Positions 9,413 to 18,602 of a stretch of DNA of 64,000 nucleotides are shown one piece after another; position 1 is the stretch's first letter, and each line of letters begins with the position of its first letter. The DNA lies in assembly GCF_000173655.1 (NCBI RefSeq), contig NZ_ABZU01000004.1, positions 83,423 through 147,422 of the forward strand. The letters are read 5' to 3'. Both the position numbers and the translations under genes were made by a program. A model generated the notes under the pieces. It made no database searches, was not told the origin of the DNA, and saw only the letters and a list, made by a program, of their open reading frames with translations. The stretch comes from Corynebacterium amycolatum SK46. Its GTDB lineage: Bacteria > Actinomycetota > Actinomycetes > Mycobacteriales > Mycobacteriaceae.

Positions 9413-12400
9413 CTACTGCTTGGCAATATCCGCCGAGCAGCCGTCCGCCACGTCGTAGCTCAGGGATTCTCCACCAACGACAACCTCAAAAGCGGTTGCG
9501 AGGACCTCGCGGGCGATGAGGTCAGCATGGCGGTTAGCCCACTCCTCACGCTCGGCCGGAACCTGCAGCTTCACCGCGATACGATCGGTAACCTCGAGAC
9601 CAGCGTTCTTGCGGGCATCCTGCAGACCGCGGATGCGGTCAGCGGCCCAGCCACGGGACTCCAGGTCCTCGTCGAGCTCAGTGTCGAGCACGACCAGACC
9701 ATTGACACCGTCGACCTCAGCGGTGGAATCCGGCGAGATCGCGACCAGGTTGCGGGTGTACTCGCCCTCCTGCAACGGAATGCCATCGGCGACAACCGCG
9801 CCGTCGACAACCTCGTAGTTGCCAGACTTCACAGCCTTGATTACCCTCTGGACGTCCTTACCCAGGCGCGGACCGGCCACGCGAGCGTTGACGGAGACCT
9901 CGAAACGCCCCACCGAGTCCACGTCGGAAGTGAAATCCACCTCGTCGACGTTGACCTCAGAGGAGACAATGTCGGCGTACTCACGCAGACGCTCGGCATC
10001 CGGGAATGCCAGGGTCAGCTTCTTCAGCGGCAAGCGGTTACGCAGCTGGTTTGCCTTGCGGATGCGCGATGTTGCCGAGCAGACATTGCGGACAATGTCC
10101 ATGGACTCGACGAGCTCGTCATCGGTCGGCAGCTTGTCGACGTCCGGCCAATCCTCCAGGTGCACCGAGCGGCCGCCAGTGAGCGAGCGCCAGATGACCT
10201 CGGTGGCCATCGGCAGCAGCGGAGCAGCCACGCGGGTGAGAACCTCCAGCACCGTGTACAGGGTGTTGAACGCCTCTGGGTGCTTGACATCGCCGGCCCA
10301 GAAGCGGTCGCGGGAGCGGCGCACGTACCAGTTGGTCAGTGCGTCACAGAACTGACGGACCTCATCGGTGGCAGCAGCAATGTCAGTGTTGTCCAGGCAC
10401 TCAGTGACAGCACGGACAGTTGCTGCAAGCTTGGCCAGGATGTACTTGTCCAGGATGTTGTCGGAGTCCACCGACCACTCGGCCGGCTTGGAGGCGTAGA
10501 GCTGCAGGAACGAGTATGCGTTCCACATCGGCAGCAGCGCCTGGCGCACGCCCTCGCGAATACCCTGCTCGGTGACGATCAGGTTGCCGCCGCGCAGGAT
10601 TGGGCTGGACATGAGGAACCAGCGCATGGCGTCGGAGCCGTCGCGGTCGAAGACCTCGTTGACGTCCGGGTAGTTGCGCTTGGACTTACTCATCTTGTTG
10701 CCGTCATCGCCCAGCACGATGCCGTGGGCGACGACCTTCTTGAACGCCGGGCGGTCGAACAGTGCAACCGACAGGACGTGAAGCAGGTAGAACCAGCCGC
10801 GGGACTGACCGATGTACTCCACAATGAAGTCGGCCGGTGCGTGGGACTCGAACCACTCCTTGTTCTCGAACGGGTAGTGGAACTGCGCAAACGGCATCGA
10901 ACCGGAGTCGAACCAGACATCCAGGACATCCGGGACGCGGCGCATCATGGACTTACCGGTCGGGTCATCCGGGTTCGGGCGCACCAGCTCGTCAATCTCC
11001 GGGCGGTGCAGGGTGGTCGGGCGAACGCCGAAGTCCGCCTCCAGTTCGTCGAGGGAACCGTAGACGTCGACACGCGGGTACTCGTCGTTGTCGGAAACCC
11101 ACACTGGAATAGGCGAACCCCAGTAGCGGGTACGGGAGATGTTCCAGTCGCGTGCGCCCTCGAGCCACTTGCCGAACTGACCGTCGCGGACGTGCTCCGG
11201 CATCCACTCAATCTCGTTGTGGTTGAGCTCCACCATGCGCTCGCGGATCTTGGTAACGGACACAAACCAGCTCGGCAGTGCCATGTAGATCAGCGGCTCG
11301 CCCGAACGCCAGGAATGCGGGTAGGAGTGCTCGATGGTGCGGTGCTGGACGACGCGGCCAGCGGCCTTCAGGTCACGGATGATGTCCTTGTTGGCGTCGA
11401 AGACCAACTTGCCCTGGTACTCCGGCACCTGCGACGTGAACTTACCGTCCATGTCCACCGGAATGATGACATCAATACCGTATTCATTACAGGTGTTCAT
11501 ATCGTCTTCACCGAATGCCGGTGCCTGGTGGACCACACCAGTACCGTCCTCGGTGGTGACATAGTCGGCCACCAGAATCTGGAAAGCGTTCGGGTGATCT
11601 GCGAAGTAGTCGAAGATCGGCTGGTAAGTCAGCCCCTCCAGTTCAGCACCGGCGAAGGTAGCGACGACCTCGTGCTCTTTGCCCAACTCCTTGGCGTAGG
11701 CACCAATCAGAGCCTCTGCCAGCAGGAAGCTCTGGCCCGCAAACTCCGGCACCGACGAGTCCTCGCCGACCTTGACCACTGCGTAGGTGACCTTCGGGTT
11801 CACGGCCAGGCCGAGGTTGGACGGAAGCGTCCATGGCGTGGTGGTCCAGGCAATAGCCGAGGTGTCAGCGAGCACCGGGTTGTCCGCCAGGGTCTTCTCC
11901 GCGGCGGAGCCGGACTTGGCGCCGGTGAACGGGAAGGTGACGGTCAGGGTCGGGTCCTGGCGCATCTTGTAGGAGTCATCCAGGCGGGTCTCCTGGTTAG
12001 ACAACGGGGTGTGCTCTGCCCAAGAGTACGGCAGCACACGGAAACCCTGGTAGACCAGGCCCTTCTTGTAGAGCTCCTTGAAGGCCCAGATCACGGACTC
12101 CATGTAACTCATGTCCATGGTCTTGTAGCCGCCGTCGAAATCAACCCAGCGCGCTTGACGAGTGACATACTCCTTCCACTCGCCCGCGTACCGCAGCACC
12201 GACTCTGCGCAGTACTTGTTGAAGTTAGCCAGACCCATTTCCTCGATCTGGCCCTTGTCCTTAATACCGAGCTGCTTCTCTGCCTCCAGCTCAGCCGGCA
12301 GACCATGGCAGTCCCAGCCAAAGACGCGACCAACCTGGTAGCCACGCATGGTCTTGTAACGCGGAACGATGTCCTTGACGTAACCGGTCAGCAGGTGACC

Positions 12401-12673
12401 GTAGTGCGGTAGACCGTTGGCGAACGGCGGGCCATCATAAAAGACGTATTCGTCAGCACCATCACGCTGATCAATAGATGCCTGGAAAGTGTTGTCCTTA
12501 CCCCAGTAGTCCAGGACCTTCTCCTCCAGCTCCGGGAACTTCGGGCTCGAGGTGTACTTACCAAAGTCAGCAGTGCGCGGATACGCGCCACCTGCCGGAG
12601 TGGCCTCAGCAGAGGCATTTACATCGTTCGAATTAGACACCGTTTTTACGTCACTTCCGTGGTCGAACATCAT
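9413..12673 (-). CDS. ileS: Isoleucyl-tRNA synthetase
   Basis: 1086 residues, the size of the eukaryote-like class of IleS found in many actinobacteria. The HIGH motif appears as HYGH (90-93) and KMSKS as [12 protein letters not shown] near residue 660. FDGG and [17 protein letters not shown] are also conserved. The CP1 editing domain contains [12 protein letters not shown] and [15 protein letters not shown]. The start is the first of two tandem ATGs at 12673, with GGTGAG just upstream; the ~35 N-terminal residues before [10 protein letters not shown] are poorly conserved, so a start further in (GTG at residue 13) is possible. Expression is under the T-box leader upstream. Confidence 0.95.
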   Translation of the reverse strand: MMFDHGSDVKTVSNSNDVNASAEATPAGGAYPRTADFGKYTSSPKFPELEEKVLDYWGKDNTFQASIDQRDGADEYVFYDGPPFANGLPHYGHLLTGYVKDIVPRYKTMRGYQVGRVFGWDCHGLPAELEAEKQLGIKDKGQIEEMGLANFNKYCAESVLRYAGEWKEYVTRQARWVDFDGGYKTMDMSYMESVIWAFKELYKKGLVYQGFRVLPYSWAEHTPLSNQETRLDDSYKMRQDPTLTVTFPFTGAKSGSAAEKTLADNPVLADTSAIAWTTTPWTLPSNLGLAVNPKVTYAVVKVGEDSSVPEFAGQSFLLAEALIGAYAKELGKEHEVVATFAGAELEGLTYQPIFDYFADHPNAFQILVADYVTTEDGTGVVHQAPAFGEDDMNTCNEYGIDVIIPVDMDGKFTSQVPEYQGKLVFDANKDIIRDLKAAGRVVQHRTIEHSYPHSWRSGEPLIYMALPSWFVSVTKIRERMVELNHNEIEWMPEHVRDGQFGKWLEGARDWNISRTRYWGSPIPVWVSDNDEYPRVDVYGSLDELEADFGVRPTTLHRPEIDELVRPNPDDPTGKSMMRRVPDVLDVWFDSGSMPFAQFHYPFENKEWFESHAPADFIVEYIGQSRGWFYLLHVLSVALFDRPAFKKVVAHGIVLGDDGNKMSKSKRNYPDVNEVFDRDGSDAMRWFLMSSPILRGGNLIVTEQGIREGVRQALLPMWNAYSFLQLYASKPAEWSVDSDNILDKYILAKLAATVRAVTECLDNTDIAAATDEVRQFCDALTNWYVRRSRDRFWAGDVKHPEAFNTLYTVLEVLTRVAAPLLPMATEVIWRSLTGGRSVHLEDWPDVDKLPTDDELVESMDIVRNVCSATSRIRKANQLRNRLPLKKLTLAFPDAERLREYADIVSSEVNVDEVDFTSDVDSVGRFEVSVNARVAGPRLGKDVQRVIKAVKSGNYEVVDGAVVADGIPLQEGEYTRNLVAISPDSTAEVDGVNGLVVLDTELDEDLESRGWAADRIRGLQDARKNAGLEVTDRIAVKLQVPAEREEWANRHADLIAREVLATAFEVVVGGESLSYDVADGCSADIAKQ

Positions 12674-12694
12674 TAATACTCACCACGGGGACGC

Positions 12695-12944
12695 GTGCCT
12701 AGCCCCTTCAGCGTTGTTACTGGTGACGCTGAAAAGGAGTCTCGCGCGGTACCACCCCGCTTGGCATCACGCTTTACGACGGTTCTTGCGACCAAGAACC
12801 ATGCGGTTTCACGCGATAGCCCGCTTATTTAATAAGGCTTTATAACGGTGCCAAACCGTTCGGTTCTACTGGGTCCATCTATTGCTGGACTGTTCTTCCG
12901 AAACGCTCCCCGGTGATGGCCGGCTCATTGCGCGTATTGCAGTC
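12695..12944 (-). promoter_or_regulatory. T-box riboswitch leader of ileS
   Basis: On the minus strand the T-box core GGGGTGGTACCGCG lies at about 12745-12758, matching the conserved AGGGTGGNACCGCG that reads the uncharged tRNA acceptor end. A candidate isoleucine specifier ATC (12917-12915) sits inside GCCGGCCATCACCGG, a short stem I as in actinobacterial T-boxes. Downstream, a 12-bp stem (12726-12737 with 12703-12714) contains GAAGGGG and no U-run follows it, so control is more likely translational or by mRNA structure than by termination. Family assignment is from known T-box biology; the fold is my inference. Confidence 0.88.
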
Positions 12945-12953
12945 AGTATAGCA
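12945..12953 (-). promoter_or_regulatory. Extended -10 promoter element of the ileS leader
   Basis: Minus strand TGCTATACT: a near-consensus TATACT with an upstream TG motif. Predicted transcription start is about 12938, giving a leader of about 265 nt that contains the whole T-box. No good -35 is seen, as expected for an extended -10 promoter. Confidence 0.6.
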
Positions 12954-13021
12954 GTCTCGCAGGCAACTACTACAACCTTAACCGGAACAAAGAATGCGAT
13001 TGGTTCGCAGGGAAAGATAAC

Positions 13022-13074
13022 AAAAACCACCGCGCTCTGCCTCCCCTCCCTGGGGAGCCGAGCGTGGTGTTTTT
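13022..13074 (-). terminator. Intrinsic terminator after wag31
   Basis: AAAAACCAC...GCTC pairs with GAGC...GTGGTGTTTTT around an inner CTCCCC/GGGGAG stem. Runs of A and T flank both sides, so it can stop transcription from either strand and insulates wag31 from the ileS leader. Confidence 0.85.
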
Positions 13075-13093
13075 CTACGTGCTGGCTACGTAA

Positions 13094-14107
13094 TTAGTTG
13101 TTGTAGCCGTCGGCCGGGGCAGCCGACTCGCGAGAGTTCAGGTCGTCCAGCTGGGACTCCAGGAAGGTCTTCAGGCGGGTGCGGTACTCGCGCTCGAAGA
13201 TGTGCAGCTCCTCGATGCGGCCCTCCAGAGCGGTCTGCTGCTCCTTGACGGTGGTCATAATCTCGTGGTGCTTGCGCTCTGCATCCTCCTGCAGCGCGGT
13301 TGCCTTCTGCTGCGCTGCGGTGATGGTGGCGTTGGAGCGAGCGTCTGCGTCGCTGATCATCTGCTCGCTGCGCTGGCGAGCGTCAGTGAGGGTCGACTCA
13401 GACTCATTGCGGGCATCAGCCAGCAGCTGCTCACTGCGCTCCTTGGCATCAGCCAAAGTTGCGTTTGCCTCATTGCGAGCGTTGGTGACAGTGCGCTCGG
13501 CCTCTTCATTTGCCTCTGCCACGGTGCGGTCAGCGTTCTCACGAGCCTCGGTGACAAGCTTGTTGGCCTCAGCGTCAGCGTCAGTGGTGACGCGATCAGC
13601 GGTGTCCTGAGCAGCCTGCAGGATACGAGCAGCGCGGAGGCTAACTTCCTGCGACTCAGTGCCGGTGCTAGCTGCAACTGCCTGCGGCTGCTCCGCAGAT
13701 GCGGAGGAAGCCTGCTGCGCAGAAGCCTCTGCCTCAGAAGCACGCTTCTCAAGAGCATCCAGACGATCCTGGTAGTGAGCCTCAATCTCCTGCTGCTGAG
13801 CGCTCAGGCGCTCGTTGTACTCAGCGCGCAGCTCCTGCTCAATTTCCTTGCGCAGCTTGTCCTCATCGACAGCCGGCGCCGCAGCGGCAGCACCGGAAGC
13901 GGCGTAGTCTGCGCCGCCACCCTGCTCAAGCTGCCCTTCAAGGTCCTCAACGCGCTGGCGCAGCTCAGCGTTTTCATCCTGGAGCTCACCCAGTGCGTCC
14001 TCCACGAGGTCGAGGAACTGATCGACCTCATCCTCGTTGTAACCACGCTTGCCAATCGGAGGCTTGCTGAAAGCCACATTATGCACATCAGCCGGAGTCA
14101 ACGGCAT
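13094..14107 (-). CDS. wag31: Wag31/DivIVA polar growth and cell-shape protein
   Basis: 337 residues from the ATG at 14107, which gives the canonical N-terminus [17 protein letters not shown] and has AGGGGA eight bases upstream; an in-frame codon 18 bases further upstream would not fit the family. The N-terminal DivIVA domain ([20 protein letters not shown]) binds curved membrane. The rest is coiled coil, with an Ala/Gln-rich linker (about 75-165) and a long segment of Ala/Glu/Asp heptads with repeated [15 protein letters not shown] units. In Corynebacterium and Mycobacterium this protein is essential for apical growth and is a substrate of PknA/B-type kinases. Confidence 0.96.
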   Translation of the reverse strand: MPLTPADVHNVAFSKPPIGKRGYNEDEVDQFLDLVEDALGELQDENAELRQRVEDLEGQLEQGGGADYAASGAAAAAPAVDEDKLRKEIEQELRAEYNERLSAQQQEIEAHYQDRLDALEKRASEAEASAQQASSASAEQPQAVAASTGTESQEVSLRAARILQAAQDTADRVTTDADAEANKLVTEARENADRTVAEANEEAERTVTNARNEANATLADAKERSEQLLADARNESESTLTDARQRSEQMISDADARSNATITAAQQKATALQEDAERKHHEIMTTVKEQQTALEGRIEELHIFEREYRTRLKTFLESQLDDLNSRESAAPADGYNN

Positions 14108-14506
14108 GGTGAGTTCCCCTAACACTTTGAGCGGACAGTTCTTAAGAAATCTTAAGAGAATTATTTCCAGTAGTACTGTTTACCCGGCCAATCCTACCTG
14201 CTCTAGTCACAGTCCTCACCCCATTTACTTTGGGCAGGACTCTATCCCCCACGTTCTACCCAGTGGCAAAGTTCTAGTAAAACGTTAAACCTCGCCCTTA
14301 CCCTGCACCTTTAGCCACAGCACTTTACCCCCGGCACAACAAAAACCCGTTGGGGATTGCATTCCCCAACGGGTTCCTATTATTGCCCCCGGTTAACACC
14401 CCCGGCAGCAATTCAATGCCCGAGAACATCACATTCGGGACAACCAAAACAACACAGCTCCACCGAAATCCACATTGTGGACCCCAAGCAAACAGTTAGC
14501 GATAAT
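14108..14506. other. wag31 upstream region
   Basis: 400 bp without a gene. From right to left it holds the yggT terminator (14344-14375), an AT-rich stretch with candidate -10 boxes I cannot rank, and two tandem CTTAAG palindromes (about 14142-14159) about 35 bp before the wag31 start. Confidence 0.5.
14344..14380 (-). terminator. Intrinsic terminator after yggT
   Basis: 13-bp perfect stem AACCCGTTGGGGA (14344-14356) with TCCCCAACGGGTT (14363-14375); on the minus strand it is followed by TTTTTG. It ends the pgeF-sepF-yggT transcript and separates it from wag31, which therefore needs its own promoter. Confidence 0.9.
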
Positions 14507-14806
14507 TTACGCCACCGCGCCTAGAGCTACCTGCAGCACCATTCGCAGAATCATAAGGATGAAGAACAAGACAAGCACAGACATGTCCACCATCACGTTG
14601 CCCATCGGCATAGGCGGGATGAGTCGACGCAACAGCTTCACCGGCGGGTCGGTGATGACAAAAATAACTTCGCCAATCGACGAAAACACCCTACCTGGTC
14701 GCCAGGAGCGAGAAAATGACTGAATCATTTCAATCACAATGCGAGCCAACAGCAGATAAGTGAAAAGCTTCAGCAGGATTAGCAGAACTAGCAGTAGTGA
14801 AGACAC
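14507..14806 (-). CDS. yggT: YggT family membrane protein
   Basis: 99 residues with two hydrophobic segments (about 3-27 and 70-95) and the family motif PPVKLLRRLIPP between them. YggT proteins are small inner-membrane proteins found next to sepF in Gram-positive dcw clusters; a role in division or osmotic tolerance has been proposed but not established. Located 63 bp after sepF, presumably co-transcribed. Confidence 0.9.
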   Translation of the reverse strand: MSSLLLVLLILLKLFTYLLLARIVIEMIQSFSRSWRPGRVFSSIGEVIFVITDPPVKLLRRLIPPMPMGNVMVDMSVLVLFFILMILRMVLQVALGAVA

Positions 14807-14869
14807 GAATAAACAGTCTAGCTAATTAATCGAGATACGAAACACTAACAAGCCATGCGCGCCGGCTAA

Positions 14870-15391
14870 CTAGCCGGACATCCGGTCGAACTGACTCTCG
14901 TTGACATCGCAGCCGTGCGGGTACAGGGTAAACACGGAGCCGTCAGCCTTAATCCGGCCGCGCAGACCGAAAACCAGTCCAGCAACGAAGTCGACGTAGC
15001 GCTTAGCCTCAGATGGGTCGAGCTCACTCAGATCGAAGGTGACGATGTCACCGTCGCGGAAGTGCGAACCGATGTCCGGAGCCTTGGAGTACTTGTCCTG
15101 GAAACCACTTTCCGGCTTGATGAAGACCTGCTCTGGTTCCTTGGTCTCAGCAACGGAGTGCAGTTTGCCATAGCGGTAGTCCTCCTCGCGGGAGTTCACA
15201 CTTGCAGCCTCACGTGGAGCCTCTTCGCGCAGCTCGTAGCGGTGGCGCTCCGCACGACGCGAGTCGGCATAGGAGTCATCAAAACGCTCCTCGTCACGGC
15301 GGTCAAACTCGTCGTAGTGCTCATCATAAGCCGCGTCATCAGTCGGGGTAAGACCGAAGAAATTTGAAACCCCACGGAAGAAATCAGCCAT
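14870..15391 (-). CDS. sepF: SepF cell division protein
   Basis: 173 residues. The N-terminal amphipathic helix MADFFRGVSNFFGL would bind membrane. It is followed by an acidic/arginine-rich linker (about 16-75) and the SepF core (VFIKPESGFQDKYSKAPDIG, FDLSELDPSEAKRYVDFVAGLVFGL). SepF anchors FtsZ to the membrane in actinobacteria, which lack FtsA and ZipA; no ftsA is present in this cluster. It follows pgeF by 122 bp. Confidence 0.94.
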   Translation of the reverse strand: MADFFRGVSNFFGLTPTDDAAYDEHYDEFDRRDEERFDDSYADSRRAERHRYELREEAPREAASVNSREEDYRYGKLHSVAETKEPEQVFIKPESGFQDKYSKAPDIGSHFRDGDIVTFDLSELDPSEAKRYVDFVAGLVFGLRGRIKADGSVFTLYPHGCDVNESQFDRMSG

Positions 15392-15513
15392 CTTCTGCTA
15401 CGTCCTTCTTAGTGTGCGAATTTAAGTCTGTGCTACCCACAACCTACCGGCTGGGTCAGCAATATCGCATAGACACGCGCAAATTTGGCGAGCCAAAATT
15501 ACAACTTTGAAAC

Positions 15514-16236
15514 TTAGTCCTGCTCAGGCAGGATCACGATGCCCGCCTGACGGCCAGTTTTTCCCTCTCGCCGGTAGGAAAAGTACTGCTCATTGTCAAT
15601 AGTGCAGCTGGGCTCGACGTTGACATGCCGCACACCGAGGTCATAGAGCTGACGCATCAGGCCGGCACGCACGTCGACACCGGCAGTCCCCTGTTTCGTT
15701 CGCGTCTTCGCTCCGGGCAAATGCTTATCGACGTCATCGGCCATCGGCTCAGGCACCTCGTAATTGTGACCAGAAGCCGCCGCACCGAGAAGTGCATGGA
15801 TATTCTCGGGCATGGCACCGAGCTCAATCATCTTCTCAACAGATTTACGAACGATTCCGTTGCGGGCACCGGTCCGCCCCGCGTGTACCGCAGCGGCGAC
15901 ACCCGCATGATCGTCGGAAAGCAAGACGGGAACGCAATCGGCAACGAGCACTACCAGCGCGAGACCCGGCGTGGTCGTGACGATGGCGTCGGTAGCCGGG
16001 ACAGGCTCGGTTTGTGGCTCGTTAACGACAGTGACTGTGTTGGTGTGAAGCTGCTCCATATAGACGAAGCGGGCGCGGTCGATTCCCAGGGAATCGGCCA
16101 AGCGCTGGCGGTTGCGTTCGACTGCGGACGGGTCATCGCCGACATGATCTCCAAGATTGAAGGAATCATATGGTGGCAGCGAAAACCCGCCGCGCCGATT
16201 CGTCAGAATTTTTCGGCTGCGGCGGGATTCAGTCAT
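15514..16236 (-). CDS. pgeF: Peptidoglycan editing factor PgeF / multicopper-oxidase-like laccase-domain protein
   Basis: 240 residues of the YfiH/DUF152 family. Metal and active-site residues are in MEQLHTNTV (His), VADCVPVLL (Cys) and AAVHAGRTGARNG (His). In E. coli YfiH/PgeF removes L-Ser misincorporated into UDP-MurNAc peptides, and the placement next to ftsZ agrees with a wall-quality role here. Starts 6 bp after the ftsZ stop. Confidence 0.88.
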   Translation of the reverse strand: MTESRRSRKILTNRRGGFSLPPYDSFNLGDHVGDDPSAVERNRQRLADSLGIDRARFVYMEQLHTNTVTVVNEPQTEPVPATDAIVTTTPGLALVVLVADCVPVLLSDDHAGVAAAVHAGRTGARNGIVRKSVEKMIELGAMPENIHALLGAAASGHNYEVPEPMADDVDKHLPGAKTRTKQGTAGVDVRAGLMRQLYDLGVRHVNVEPSCTIDNEQYFSYRREGKTGRQAGIVILPEQD

Positions 16237-16242
16237 GATTTC

Positions 16243-17553
16243 TTAGAAGCCCCACTCCGGCAGGTCGCTGGAAGCCTGGTAGCCGCCACGACGATCATCG
16301 CGGTCATCGTCACGGTGAGCACCCCGGTAGTTGCGGTTTTCCTGCGTACGCGGTGTCGGGTTGTCGGTGAACAGACCACCGCTGTTCGGGCTTGTGCGCG
16401 GGACAAAGCGGTCACGGTCCTCGCGCTCGCGCGGCTGTGCGACCGGGCGTTCTTCCTCTACACGCGGAGCCGGAGCGCCGAGGTTGTCACCGCCCGGCAG
16501 TGCGCTGCCCTGTCGCGGCGCCTGTTCAGCGACCGGACGCGCCTCGGTATCCTGCGCAGCCGGACGTGCAGCGGCACCTGCGGCTGGCTTGTCCAGCGGG
16601 TTGCCGTTACCCTGCTCAAAACCGGTAGCAATCACAGTGACGCGAACTTCGTCACCGAGGTTGTCGTCGATGATGGTACCGAAGATGATGTTGGCATCCG
16701 GGTCAGCCTTTTCCTCCACGATGGACGCGGCGGCGTTGACCTCCATCAGGCCGAGGTCGGAGCCACCGGCGACGGAAATAAGCACACCCTGTGCACCATC
16801 CATGGTGGACTCCAGCAGCGGGGAGTTAATGGCCTGAGTAGCGGCGTTCATCACACGGTCGTCGCCGCGTGCGGAGCCAACACCCATCAGAGCCGAGCCA
16901 GCCTCAGCCATCACCGAGCGGACGTCGGCAAAGTCGACGTTAATCATGCCCGGAATGGTAATCAGGTCAGTAATACCCTGGACACCGTTGTATAGAATCT
17001 CGTCGGCAAAGCGGAACGCGTCCATCATGGACAGATCCTGCTCACCAATCTGCAGCAGACGCTGGTTCGGAATGGTGATAAGCGTGTCACAGACCTCCTT
17101 GAGGGTTTCAATGCCCTCTGCGGCCTGGCGCGCACGGCGCTTGCCCTCAAAGTCGAACGGCTTGGTTACCACGCCGACGGTCAGGGCACCGGACTTCTTG
17201 GCGATGCTCGCGACAACCGGAGCTGCACCGGTACCGGTTCCACCACCCTCACCTGCGGTGACGAAGACCATATCGGCGCCCTTGAGGGTCTCTTCAATCT
17301 CATCCTTGTGGTCTTCCGCGGAAGTGCGGCCAACCTCGGGGTTAGCGCCAGCTCCCAGACCACGAGTTGCCTCACGCCCGATGTCAAGCTTGACATCAGC
17401 GTCGGAGAACATCAGGGCCTGCGAGTCGGTGTTGACTGCGATAAATTCGACACCCTTCAGCCCCTCCTCGATCATGCGGTTGACAGCATTGACGCCACCG
17501 CCGCCGACACCGACGACTTTGATAACGGCGAGGTAGTTATTCGGGGAGGTCAT
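16243..17553 (-). CDS. ftsZ: Cell division GTPase FtsZ
   Basis: 436 residues. The tubulin signature GGGTGTG (103-109), [14 protein letters not shown] and the T7 loop region ([16 protein letters not shown], INVDFADV) are intact. The globular domain ends near residue 315. A disordered linker rich in Ala, Pro, Arg and Asp follows, and the C-terminus is SSDLPEWGF, which differs from the usual DDDLDVPxFL-type peptide. FtsZ forms the Z ring and recruits SepF, FtsW and others. The 268-bp upstream spacer likely holds its own promoter. Confidence 0.97.
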   Translation of the reverse strand: MTSPNNYLAVIKVVGVGGGGVNAVNRMIEEGLKGVEFIAVNTDSQALMFSDADVKLDIGREATRGLGAGANPEVGRTSAEDHKDEIEETLKGADMVFVTAGEGGGTGTGAAPVVASIAKKSGALTVGVVTKPFDFEGKRRARQAAEGIETLKEVCDTLITIPNQRLLQIGEQDLSMMDAFRFADEILYNGVQGITDLITIPGMINVDFADVRSVMAEAGSALMGVGSARGDDRVMNAATQAINSPLLESTMDGAQGVLISVAGGSDLGLMEVNAAASIVEEKADPDANIIFGTIIDDNLGDEVRVTVIATGFEQGNGNPLDKPAAGAAARPAAQDTEARPVAEQAPRQGSALPGGDNLGAPAPRVEEERPVAQPREREDRDRFVPRTSPNSGGLFTDNPTPRTQENRNYRGAHRDDDRDDRRGGYQASSDLPEWGF

Positions 17554-17821
17554 TGCGCGTTTCTCGCCCTTTCCTATAGGTCCTAAATAATTTCATCTAG
17601 CCACGTTGCACATGGGCCGCACGACAGCATTAGCACCGCCGGGCAGTACAGCTCTCCATGACACCGCACGGAAGAAGTGCATCATGGCCGAAAAGCTGTT
17701 GACCCCATTGTGGTCGAAAACTGCAAATAATTCAGCGACCTTTTAGCGCGTGTCGCTACCTTAAACCTGCACTTGAGGGATAGCGTTTAGCCACAGAAAT
17801 CACTCCAGGCACCACCATTCT
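17554..17821. other. ftsQ-ftsZ spacer
   Basis: 268 bp without a gene. It probably holds ftsZ promoters; I see several AT-rich candidate -10 boxes but cannot choose. A short inverted repeat AGCGAC (17734-17739) / GTCGCT (17752-17757) is present. Confidence 0.4.
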
Positions 17822-18598
17822 CTACTCTCCCTTAGCAGCGGGTAGTCGGGGGTTGGAGACATCCCAAATCTTCTCGCCACGGTTCAGCACAATCTCCGTC
17901 GCGCGTGCCTTTTCTGCCGCATTATCCGAGGATCCGAAGTACACCTCGTATCCATCGGTCAGAAATAGCTTGATCTCTGCCTCGGAAGGCGCACTAATCC
18001 GCTCCACACGGTGCGCGACGGGCTCCGGCAACGCCTTGACGACGTTCAAAACCGCCTTGATAACGCGCGGTTCGGGGTCAACTTTGCCGTCTGTTGGCTC
18101 ATCCACGCGAGGTGCATCGACAACCTCGATGACACCCGGCGGCGGGGCTGCCGTGACGAACTCCTGACCATTTGCGGAAAACAGGTGCTCTCCGTCAGTG
18201 GCACGGACAAACACCAACGGGGTGAATTCCCGTACCGAAATAGTCACGCTCTGCGGCCACGAACGACTGACGGTCACGCTATCGACCCACGGCTGCCCCG
18301 CCACGGAGCGCGCTGAGGCATCCGTGTCCAAGCGAATGAGCTTTTGATTCTCGGAGATACCACTGGCCTCGACAATCGCGTCTTTATCCCCGTGGACGAC
18401 GCCTTCAACATGGATGTTTTTCACAACCAGCCACGGCGAAAACCACACCACCGCTGCAACGATGGCGATAATCGCGATTAGGCCACCGCCGATGAGCCAA
18501 CCGCGTCGCGGGGCGCGCGCTGAACGCTGTCGCCGCGACTCTGCTGTGCCCTGGTCTGCACCTTCGGTCTGCTGAGATTGCTTTCGGCTGGTTTTCAC
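17822..18598 (-). CDS. ftsQ: Cell division protein FtsQ
   Basis: 258 residues from GTG at 18598, chosen because it sits just after the murC stop with GGTGGAG 11 bases upstream; an in-frame start further upstream would overlap murC. A basic Gln/Ser-rich cytoplasmic region (about 1-33) precedes one membrane helix (GGLIAIIAIVAAVVWFSPW). The POTRA domain begins VVKNIHVEGVVHGDKDAIVEASGI, followed by the beta domain (WPQSVTISVREFTPLVFV). FtsQ links FtsB/FtsL to the divisome. Confidence 0.93.
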   Translation of the reverse strand: MKTSRKQSQQTEGADQGTAESRRQRSARAPRRGWLIGGGLIAIIAIVAAVVWFSPWLVVKNIHVEGVVHGDKDAIVEASGISENQKLIRLDTDASARSVAGQPWVDSVTVSRSWPQSVTISVREFTPLVFVRATDGEHLFSANGQEFVTAAPPPGVIEVVDAPRVDEPTDGKVDPEPRVIKAVLNVVKALPEPVAHRVERISAPSEAEIKLFLTDGYEVYFGSSDNAAEKARATEIVLNRGEKIWDVSNPRLPAAKGE

Positions 18599-18602
18599 AG
18601 TG

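Noticed and set aside
9527..12412. 961-codon open frame antisense to ileS
   Set aside because: It mirrors ileS codon bias on the other strand, has no recognisable domain and no ribosome binding site; ileS is certain.
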